Assembly (NCBI GenBank): GCA_902462475.1
Contig: CABQCB010000137.1
Span: 1-5,387 of the forward strand
Direction: 5' to 3'
DNA from: an uncultured Oscillibacter sp.
GTDB lineage: Bacteria; Bacillota_A; Clostridia; Oscillospirales; Oscillospiraceae
DNA: 5,387 nt
In this document: in pieces, positions 1-5,387 of the stretch
How positions within the stretch are numbered: the stretch's first letter is position 1
How the letters are laid out: each line of letters begins with the position of its first letter
Position numbers and translations under genes: made by a program
Notes under the pieces: generated by a model
The model's database searches: none
Told to the model about the DNA's origin: nothing
The model's input: only the letters and a program-made list of their open reading frames with translations

Positions 1-349
1 GGTGGAGGAGGCGCCCGTGGAGGCCGCTCCCGTGGTGGAGGAGGCGCCCGTGGAGGCCGCTCCCGCCGTGGAGGAGGCGCCCGTGGAGACCGCTCCCGCC
101 GTGGAAGAGGCGCCCGTGGAGGCCGCTCCCGTGGTGGAGGAGGCGCCCGTGGAGGCTGCTCCCACTGTGGAGGAGAAGCCTGCGGAGGCCGCTCCGGCCG
201 CCAAGAAGCCGGCTGCCCGCAAGCGGACCACTGCCGCCAAAAAGACTACTGCCAAGAAAAGCACGGCTGCCAAAAAGCCTGCCGCGCGCAAGAAAGAAAC
301 CACAAAGAAAGGGCCCGCCGCCAAAGCAAAGCAGGACGCGGCGGAGTAA
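1..349 (+). CDS. 3' end of an unidentified gene: acidic repeat followed by Lys/Ala-rich basic tail (possibly the C-terminus of a glycogen enzyme)
   Basis: The frame is open from the left edge to TAA at 347-349, so the start and any catalytic domain lie outside the window; the GTG at position 2 is just a Val codon inside a repeat. The visible 115 residues have two parts. The first 66 are six 11-residue repeats (consensus VEEAPVEAAPV) with about 18 Glu and one Lys. The last 49 contain 15 Lys and 3 Arg against only 3 acidic residues, in blocks such as AAKKPAARKK that resemble histone H1-like bacterial tails. No folded domain, signal peptide or membrane segment is visible. The stop lies 9 bases before glgP, whose ribosome binding site overlaps it, so the two are probably co-transcribed. 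From that context I infer a glycogen-pathway enzyme such as glycogen synthase (GlgA) with a disordered extension. A histone-like or other DNA/RNA-binding protein is an equally open reading. The coding frame is well supported; the identity is not. Confidence 0.75.
   Translation, partial: VEEAPVEAAPVVEEAPVEAAPAVEEAPVETAPAVEEAPVEAAPVVEEAPVEAAPTVEEKPAEAAPAAKKPAARKRTTAAKKTTAKKSTAAKKPAARKKETTKKGPAAKAKQDAAE
2..199 (+). repeat. Six tandem 33-bp in-frame repeats
   Basis: Six consecutive 33-bp units start at 2, 35, 68, 101, 134 and 167. The first five are nearly identical, built on GTGGAGGAGGCGCCCGTGGA plus GGCCGCTCCC and a variable last codon; the sixth is diverged (Glu-Lys-Pro in place of Glu-Ala-Pro). 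The unit length is a multiple of three, so gain or loss of copies keeps the frame. More copies may lie to the left of the window. Near identity at the DNA level, including third codon positions, points to recent expansion by slippage or recombination. Confidence 0.9.
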
Positions 350-355
350 GGAAGG
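348..355 (+). promoter_or_regulatory. Ribosome binding site of glgP, overlapping the upstream stop codon
   Basis: AAGGAAGG begins within the TAA stop of the preceding gene. Its AAGGA part sits 6 bases before the ATG at 359, a standard spacing. The overlap suggests translational coupling between the two genes and supports the 359 start. Confidence 0.75.
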
Positions 356-358
356 CAC

Positions 359-2785
359 ATGACACCATTTACGAAGCAAACATTGAAAAGTGCCCTGACC
401 GCGAAGCTTATGCTCAACTTCGGCAAAACGCCGGAGGAGGCTACGGATCAGGAGATGATGAAGGCCAGCGCCCTGGTGCTCCGGGACGTGATGGCCATCC
501 GGGGCGTGGAGACCAATAAGGAGACCCGCCGGGAACATAAAAAGCAGGTCCATTACCTGTCCCTGGAGTTTTTGATGGGCCGCAGTCTCATGAAAAACGC
601 TTACAACCTGGAGGTCCTGCCCCAGCTGAAAGAGGCTCTGGAGGACCTTGGGTTCAAGGCGGCGGACATTTTCGAGCTGGAGCCGGACGCGGGCCTTGGC
701 AACGGCGGCCTGGGCCGCCTGGCCGCCTGCTATCTGGACTCCATGACCACGCTGGAGATCCCCGCTACCGGCTATTCCATCTGCTATGAGCTGGGCATCT
801 TCAAGCAGAAGATCGTGGAGGGCCAGCAGGTGGAGCTGCCGGACAACTGGAAGGACCTGGGCGCGGCCTGGCTGCTGCCCAAGCCCGAGGAGGCCCAGCG
901 GGTCCAGTTCGGCGGTACGCTGCGGGAGTTCTGGGACGACGGCCACCTGCATATCGTCAACGAAAACGCCACCACGGTGCTGGCGGTCCCCTGCGACATG
1001 GTGGTGGCCGGCTACGGCACGGAGCATGTGAACACCCTGCGCCTCTGGGACGCCCGGTCCACCAAGCCGGTGGATATGTCCCTGTTCTCCCGGGGCGAGT
1101 ATCTGAAAGCGGCGGAGGAGGAGGCCATGGCCTCCACCATCGCCAAGGTGCTCTATCCCGAGGACAATCACTATGAGGGCAAGTCCCTGCGGCTCAAGCA
1201 GCAGTATTTCTTTGTCTCCGCCACCGTGCAGTCCATTGCCACCAAGCATCTGGATACCTACGGCACCCTGCGCAACTTCCACGAAAAGAACGTCATCCAG
1301 ATCAACGATACCCATCCGGCCCTGGTGATCCCGGAGCTCATGCGCATCTTCATCGACGAGGCGGGCATGGACTGGGATGAGGCGTGGTATATCACCACCC
1401 ACTCCGTGGCCTACACCAACCACACTGTGCTGGCCGAGGCCCTGGAGCGCTGGCCCCAGACCCTGGTGCAGCAGCTGCTGCCCCGCATCTGGCAGATCAT
1501 CGTGGAGATCTCCAACCGCTGGCAGCGCAAGGTGGAGGACTTCTACCACGACATGGGCAAGACCCAGGCCATGGCCATCGTCTGGGGCGGCGAGGTCCGC
1601 ATGGCCAACCTGTGCATCGCTGGCGGCATGGCCGTCAACGGCGTCAGCGCCCTGCACTCTGAGATTTTGCGCAAGGACGTGTTCCGGGACGCCTGCGGCA
1701 TGGAGCCCCAGAAGTTCCAGAACGTCACCAACGGCATCGACCACCGCCGCTGGCTCAGCGAGATCAACCCCGGCCTGGACAGTCTGGTACAGGAGCTGAC
1801 CGGCGGGGACGGCTATCTGACCAAGCCCCAGCTGCTCAAAAAGCTGGATGACTACGCCGATGACGCCGCAGTGCTGGAGCGCCTGGGCAAGATCAAGCAG
1901 GCCAACAAGGAGGCCTTCGCCGCCTATGCCAAGAAGACGCAGGGCGTGGTGCTGGACCCCAACGCCATTTTTGACGTGCAGGTCAAGCGCCTGCATGAGT
2001 ACAAGCGGCAGCTTCTCAATGTGCTGCACATCATCTCTTTGTACCAGGATCTGCAAAACGACCCCAATGCCATCACCCAGCCCCACACGTTCCTCTTCGG
2101 CGCCAAGGCGGCGCCGGGCTACGCGGTGGCCAAGCGGATCATCCGCCTGATCAACTCCCTGGCCGATCAGATCGCCCACGATCCCATCTGCAAGGATAAG
2201 CTGCAGGTGGTGTTCCTGGAGAACTACCGGGTCTCCCTGGCGGAAAAGCTCATGCCCGCCAGCGAGGTCAGCCAGCAGATCTCCACGGCCGGCAAGGAGG
2301 CCAGCGGCACCGGCAACATGAAGTTCATGATGAACGGCGCGCTGACCATCGGCACTCTGGACGGGGCCAATGTGGAGATGCACCAGGTGCTGGGCGACGA
2401 GAACATGTTCCTCTTCGGTCTCCATGCCGACGAGGTGGAGCGCACCAAGCGGGAGGGCTATGTGCCCCAGCGGCTTTACAGCCGGGACGACCGCCTGCGC
2501 CGCTGCCTGGATGCCCTGCGCACCGGCTTCCGGGACGGCGTCAGCTACGACGATCTCTATCAGCGCTTGCTGTTCGGCGCCGGCGGCAGCCCCGCCGATG
2601 AGTATCTGCTTTTGGCGGACTTCGAGTCCTACCGGGAGGCGGAGCGCCGCATGGTGGAGACCTATGCCGATCCTGCCAAGTGGAACCGCATGAGCCTGCA
2701 CAACATTGCCCGCAGCGGCATCTTTGCCGCCGACCGGGCCGTGGCCGAGTACGCGGACAACATCTGGCACGTGCCGCATAAATAA
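359..2785 (+). CDS. glgP: Glycogen/starch/alpha-glucan phosphorylase
   Basis: Cytosolic PLP-dependent GT35 enzyme that cleaves the terminal alpha-1,4 glucose of glycogen or maltodextrin with phosphate, giving glucose-1-phosphate. At 808 residues it is full length for bacterial members (about 800-815). Family blocks occur in order: YLSLEFLMGR near residue 67, DAGLGNGGLGR at 110-120, NDTHPAL at 316-322, THSVAYTNHT from about 347 with His348, VTNGIDHRRWL, the phosphate/PLP-binding KRLHEYKRQ at 543-551 (Lys543, Arg544 and Lys549 match rabbit Lys568, Arg569 and Lys574), and GTGNMKFMMNGALTIGTLDG with Lys655 as the Schiff-base lysine. No catalytic residue appears lost. The animal N-terminal phosphoserine region is absent, as usual in bacteria. 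ATG 359 follows a good ribosome binding site 9 bases after the previous stop, so it is probably a downstream gene of a glycogen operon, and a strong terminator follows. MalP is the alternative name; substrate preference for glycogen or maltodextrin cannot be read from sequence. Confidence 0.97.
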   Translation: MTPFTKQTLKSALTAKLMLNFGKTPEEATDQEMMKASALVLRDVMAIRGVETNKETRREHKKQVHYLSLEFLMGRSLMKNAYNLEVLPQLKEALEDLGFKAADIFELEPDAGLGNGGLGRLAACYLDSMTTLEIPATGYSICYELGIFKQKIVEGQQVELPDNWKDLGAAWLLPKPEEAQRVQFGGTLREFWDDGHLHIVNENATTVLAVPCDMVVAGYGTEHVNTLRLWDARSTKPVDMSLFSRGEYLKAAEEEAMASTIAKVLYPEDNHYEGKSLRLKQQYFFVSATVQSIATKHLDTYGTLRNFHEKNVIQINDTHPALVIPELMRIFIDEAGMDWDEAWYITTHSVAYTNHTVLAEALERWPQTLVQQLLPRIWQIIVEISNRWQRKVEDFYHDMGKTQAMAIVWGGEVRMANLCIAGGMAVNGVSALHSEILRKDVFRDACGMEPQKFQNVTNGIDHRRWLSEINPGLDSLVQELTGGDGYLTKPQLLKKLDDYADDAAVLERLGKIKQANKEAFAAYAKKTQGVVLDPNAIFDVQVKRLHEYKRQLLNVLHIISLYQDLQNDPNAITQPHTFLFGAKAAPGYAVAKRIIRLINSLADQIAHDPICKDKLQVVFLENYRVSLAEKLMPASEVSQQISTAGKEASGTGNMKFMMNGALTIGTLDGANVEMHQVLGDENMFLFGLHADEVERTKREGYVPQRLYSRDDRLRRCLDALRTGFRDGVSYDDLYQRLLFGAGGSPADEYLLLADFESYREAERRMVETYADPAKWNRMSLHNIARSGIFAADRAVAEYADNIWHVPHK

Positions 2786-2796
2786 CCACAATATGC

Positions 2797-2838
2797 AAAA
2801 AAAGGAAGGGCGGAGCATTGGCTCCCCCTTCCTTTTTT
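2797..2838 (+). terminator. Intrinsic terminator after glgP, probably active in both directions
   Basis: A long hairpin lies 11 bases after the glgP stop. The left arm is an A-run, then GGAAGGG, a bulged C (2811) and GGAGC; the loop is ATTG (2817-2820); the right arm is GCTCC, CCCTTCC and six T (2833-2838). The A-run pairs with the T-run, so the opposite strand also ends in a T-tract and could stop leftward transcription. Confidence 0.88.
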
Positions 2839-2849
2839 GGGGTAACATA

Positions 2850-2882
2850 AAACGGAGGGCAGGGGTTCCCTGCCCTCCGTTT
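2850..2882 (-). terminator. Intrinsic terminator of the small XRE regulator gene
   Basis: A perfect 15-bp stem (2850-2864 with 2868-2882; core CGGAGGGCAGGG) has a 3-base loop. On the minus strand it begins at the last base of the regulator's TGA codon and is followed by TTTTAT, so it fits a minus-strand terminator. The plus strand lacks a useful T-run after the stem, so it is oriented for the regulator and not for glgP. Confidence 0.82.
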
Positions 2883-3097
2883 CAGCGATCTTTGCTCAGA
2901 CCCAGCAGATAGTCTGTGCTGACGCCGTAATACTTGCTCAAAGTGATCAGATGGTGGATCGGAAGTTCGTTGGCGCCCCGTTCATACCGGGCATACATCG
3001 TTTGGGAAGTCCCCAGAACTTCCGCAATCTGCGTCTGCGTCTTGTCAGCATCCTCCCGCAGGTCCCGCAAAATGCGAACATAATCCATTCCGTTCAC
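2882..3097 (-). CDS. Small XRE/Cro-C1 family helix-turn-helix DNA-binding protein
   Basis: A 71-residue protein that is almost entirely one Cro/C1-type helix-turn-helix domain. The diagnostic stretch is TQTQIAEVLGTSQTMYARYE at residues 20-39, with the recognition helix around 31-40. It is followed by the family's typical end, LPIHHLITLSKYYGVSTDYL, at about 45-64. It should bind DNA, probably as a dimer, but there is no ligand, oligomerisation or protease domain to suggest a signal. The start used is GTG 3097, with a G-rich stretch (3105-3110) 7 bases upstream; ATG 3088 would remove only three residues. Its GC content is about 53% by hand count, lower than the flanking genes, which could mean different ancestry. 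No toxin-like partner adjoins it, so an antitoxin role has no support here. It is divergent from the helicase and has its own terminator. Targets are unknown; autoregulation from the shared AT-rich region is a reasonable inference. Confidence 0.9.
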   Translation of the reverse strand: MNGMDYVRILRDLREDADKTQTQIAEVLGTSQTMYARYERGANELPIHHLITLSKYYGVSTDYLLGLSKDR

Positions 3098-3145
3098 TTC
3101 TCATCCCCCCAGTTCCAGCGCTGTTTTCTAAAAAATAATTTAACA

Positions 3146-3184
3146 TAAAATTGTGAATCAACGGTAACAGAATACACAATTTTA
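3146..3184. repeat. Inverted repeat, possible operator of the XRE regulator
   Basis: TAAAATTGTG (3146-3155) is repeated exactly inverted as CACAATTTTA (3175-3184) across a 19-base spacer. It lies 49-87 bases upstream of the regulator's start, where its promoter should be. The two half-sites are 29 bp apart centre to centre. The match is seen directly; the operator role is inferred, and the AT-rich background raises the chance of coincidence. Confidence 0.45.
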
Positions 3185-3324
3185 CTACAATTAGGCGATA
3201 AATTTACTGAAAAAGAGGAAAAAACTGGCGAATTGTCAAAAAATTTACTATCAAATGGGGATTCTTGTCGTTTTATGAGTTTTCCGCATTTTTCCTGCAT
3301 GGAAATGGAATTGCGGTGCCCTAC

Positions 3325-3353
3325 TTTACAAGCCAAAACTTTGCGGATATAAT
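3325..3353 (+). promoter_or_regulatory. Sigma-A (sigma-70) type promoter of the DEAD-box helicase gene
   Basis: TTTACA (-35, 3325-3330; five of six consensus bases) and TATAAT (-10, 3348-3353; perfect) are separated by the ideal 17 bases. Transcription would begin near 3360, leaving a leader of about 54 bases before the ATG at 3414. The leader contains a small GTGCA/TGCAC hairpin at 3375-3387, too weak to call a regulator. Confidence 0.85.
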
Positions 3354-3401
3354 AGCATTATTATGGATATTTGCGTGCATTTTGCACTGCATCAATGAAA
3401 A

Positions 3402-3406
3402 AGAGG
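3402..3406 (+). promoter_or_regulatory. Ribosome binding site that sets the helicase start at 3414
   Basis: AGAGG lies 7 bases before ATG 3414, a normal spacing, but only 1 base before the in-frame ATG 3408, which is too close. This favours the second ATG and a protein two residues shorter. Confidence 0.7.
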
Positions 3407-3413
3407 AATGCAT

Positions 3414-4571
3414 ATGGAATATACACAAGGTGTCCGGTTTGACAGCCTGAACCTGTCGCCGGAAATTATGCGGGCCATCGCCCAGCGGGGGATCGAGGTC
3501 TCCACCCCGGTCCAGGCGGGCTGCATCCCGCCCATGATGGACTGGCAGGACGTGATCGCCAAGGCGCCCACGGGAACGGGCAAGACCTTTGCCTACGGCA
3601 TCCCCATCGTGGAGCACATCGACCCGGAGGACGAGAGCGTCCAGGCGGTGATCCTGGCGCCCACCCGGGAGCTGGCCATTCAGATCACCGGAGAGCTGCG
3701 GGACATCGCGGCCTTCAAGCCCGGTGTGCGCAGCGTCTGCCTGTACGGCGGCCAGCCCATCGGCCGCCAGATCGACAGCCTGAAAAAGCGTCCCCAGATC
3801 GTGGTGGCCACGCCGGGGCGTCTCAGCGACCACATGAAGCGCCGCACGGTCCGGGTGGAGACGGCACAGACGGTGGTGCTGGATGAGGCGGACCGGATGC
3901 TGGACATGGGCTTTATCCACGACGTGACCCGTCTGCTGGACCGGATGAACAAGCGGAAAAACCTGGGACTGTTTTCTGCCACCATCTCCCGGGAGGTCAT
4001 GGACATCGCCTGGGTCTATCAGCGGGACGCGGCGGAGGTCACCGTCCGGGAGGACGAGCAGAACAAGCCGGACATCAAGCAGTTCCGCATGGAGGTGGCG
4101 CAGAACGAGAAGGCCACCGCCATTGCCCGCATCCTGGAGGAGACGGGCTTTGACCGCTGCATGGCCTTCTGCAACACCAAGGGCTCCACGGAGCGGATCA
4201 CCAAGTTTTTGCAGATGGAGGGCATCGACGCCCAGTGCATCCACGGAGACATCCCCCAGAAGCGCCGGGAGCAGGTGATGGACCTGTTCCGTCAGGGCAA
4301 GCTGCGGGTGTTCGTCTCCACGGACGTGGCCGCCCGGGGCATCGACGTGGACGATGTGGACATCGTGTTCAACTGCGACGTGCCCGATGAAAACCAGGAC
4401 TACGTCCACCGCATCGGCCGCACGGGCCGGGCCAAGCGCCAGGGCGTGGCGGTGACGTTCGTGTCGGACTATCCGGCCAAGATGCGCATCGACGATATCG
4501 CCCAGAAGACCCGCAATGAGATCACGCCGGTAAAATTCGGACCGGACGGAAAGCTCACCACGGTGGAATAA
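3414..4571 (+). CDS. DEAD-box ATP-dependent RNA helicase, minimal core
   Basis: Cytosolic superfamily 2 helicase that unwinds short RNA duplexes with ATP, typically in ribosome assembly, RNA decay or cold adaptation. All core motifs are present in 385 residues (numbered from ATG 3414): Q motif with Phe9 and Gln34, motif I APTGTGKT at 51-58 (Lys57), Ia PTRELA 83-88, Ib TPGR 133-136, II DEAD 157-160, III SAT 188-190, V STDVAARGIDV 302-312, VI HRIGRTGR 332-339. The protein ends about 45 residues after motif VI with no basic, RGG-rich or DbpA-type RNA-binding extension, so it is shorter than CshA or DeaD and nearer a bare core of RhlE/CshA type; partner or substrate specificity cannot be assigned. 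It has its own promoter in the AT-rich region and a terminator right after the stop, so it is probably monocistronic. An alternative start, ATG 3408, has a badly spaced ribosome binding site. No damage is seen. Confidence 0.96.
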   Translation: MEYTQGVRFDSLNLSPEIMRAIAQRGIEVSTPVQAGCIPPMMDWQDVIAKAPTGTGKTFAYGIPIVEHIDPEDESVQAVILAPTRELAIQITGELRDIAAFKPGVRSVCLYGGQPIGRQIDSLKKRPQIVVATPGRLSDHMKRRTVRVETAQTVVLDEADRMLDMGFIHDVTRLLDRMNKRKNLGLFSATISREVMDIAWVYQRDAAEVTVREDEQNKPDIKQFRMEVAQNEKATAIARILEETGFDRCMAFCNTKGSTERITKFLQMEGIDAQCIHGDIPQKRREQVMDLFRQGKLRVFVSTDVAARGIDVDDVDIVFNCDVPDENQDYVHRIGRTGRAKRQGVAVTFVSDYPAKMRIDDIAQKTRNEITPVKFGPDGKLTTVE

Positions 4572-4577
4572 ACGAAC

Positions 4578-4615
4578 AATAAGACGGGCCAGGCAATTGC
4601 CTGGCCCGTCTTATT
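4578..4615. terminator. Bidirectional intrinsic terminator between helicase and ABC ATPase genes
   Basis: This is a perfect 38-bp palindrome centred between 4596 and 4597, with GACGGGCCAGGCAA as the core of each arm. The outer arm parts are AATAA/TTATT, giving T-rich ends on both strands (TTATTATTA rightward, TTATTGTT leftward). It lies 6 bases after the helicase stop and 1 base beyond the stop codon of the convergent ATPase gene, so it can end both transcripts. Confidence 0.9.
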
Positions 4616-4616
4616 A

Positions 4617-5387
<771 letters not shown>

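Larger units (their letters stand above)
3098..3413. other. AT-rich divergent intergenic control region
   Basis: This 316-bp stretch between the divergent regulator and helicase genes is about 32% GC by hand count, falling to about 23% at 3121-3180, while the flanking genes are GC-rich. It holds a clear rightward promoter (3325-3353), an inverted repeat (3146-3184), a duplicated 13-mer (3208-3220 and 3396-3408) and an imperfect palindrome (3284-3316). For the leftward gene I find no convincing complete promoter: a perfect TTGACA on the minus strand (3234-3239) has only a poor -10 (TCTTTT) at 17 bases. No convincing gene lies inside. Confidence 0.75.

Noticed and set aside
2..199. The regular repeat as a CRISPR array
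   Set aside because: The units are contiguous, without unique spacers, and keep one open reading frame.
1377..1799. Long plus-strand frames inside glgP in another phase (also 786-1031, 1848-2150 and 2370-2693)
   Set aside because: Their Arg/Pro/Ser/Trp-rich composition is typical of off-frame reading of a GC-rich gene, and they overlap conserved phosphorylase blocks.
3255..3278. Seven-codon mini frame (MGILVVL) as a possible leader peptide
   Set aside because: No ribosome binding site at a working distance, and it lies upstream of the predicted transcription start.
3094..3336. Minus-strand open frame of 80 codons ending with a GTGA overlap on the XRE start, which could look like a translationally coupled upstream gene
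   Set aside because: It starts with TTG, or with an internal ATG at 3300 that has no ribosome binding site, runs through the AT-rich control region and the helicase promoter, and has no protein-like pattern.
3265..3450. Plus-strand open frame of 61 codons with a hydrophobic middle across the helicase promoter
   Set aside because: It has a TTG start without a good ribosome binding site, contains the -35 and -10 boxes, and overlaps the helicase start in another frame.
3321..4409. Long minus-strand open frame (362 codons) opposite the helicase
   Set aside because: It is antisense to a helicase with every motif intact, is rich in His, Val, Asp, Leu and Gly as expected for the shadow of a GC-rich gene, and has no recognisable domain.

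Overview
The window looks like chromosomal DNA from a GC-rich member of the Bacillota, most likely a gut Clostridia of the Oscillospiraceae type. The evidence is AGGA/GAGG-type ribosome binding sites, an MsmX/UgpC-type sugar ATPase, a glycogen phosphorylase close to the Firmicutes style, and genes that are visibly GC-rich around one AT-rich control region. The taxon is inferred from this style; no marker gene is present.

Layout. (1) Positions 1-349 hold the 3' end of a plus-strand gene. Its visible part is all low complexity: six 33-bp repeats encoding an acidic Pro/Ala/Glu stretch, then a Lys/Ala-rich basic tail. (2) Nine bases later, with the ribosome binding site overlapping the previous stop codon, lies a complete glgP (359-2785), glycogen/alpha-glucan phosphorylase, followed by a strong hairpin terminator. 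The two genes are probably one transcript, so the broken first gene is plausibly another glycogen gene such as glgA, but its catalytic part is outside the window. (3) A small minus-strand gene (2882-3097) encodes a single-domain Cro/C1 (XRE) type DNA-binding protein with its own hairpin terminator. (4) Positions 3098-3413 are a divergent intergenic region of about 32% GC by hand count. It holds a near-consensus sigma-A type promoter for the next gene, a 10-bp-arm inverted repeat upstream of the regulator gene, and several short repeats. (5) A complete minimal-core DEAD-box RNA helicase (3414-4571, plus) follows. It converges on (6) the 3' two thirds of a minus-strand ABC transporter ATPase gene of the MalK/MsmX/UgpC family (4617-5387, start outside the window). 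A perfect 38-bp palindrome between them can act as terminator for both.

How they fit together. GlgP releases glucose-1-phosphate from stored glucan, and the MsmX-type ATPase would power uptake of oligosaccharides, so the flanks share a carbohydrate theme. The helicase and the small regulator have their own transcription units, and nothing in the sequence ties them to glycogen or sugar uptake. I see no RNA genes, mobile elements, CRISPR array or clear new multi-gene system. The parts most worth a second look are the charge-switching repeat tail before glgP and the repeat-rich AT-rich control region between the regulator and the helicase.
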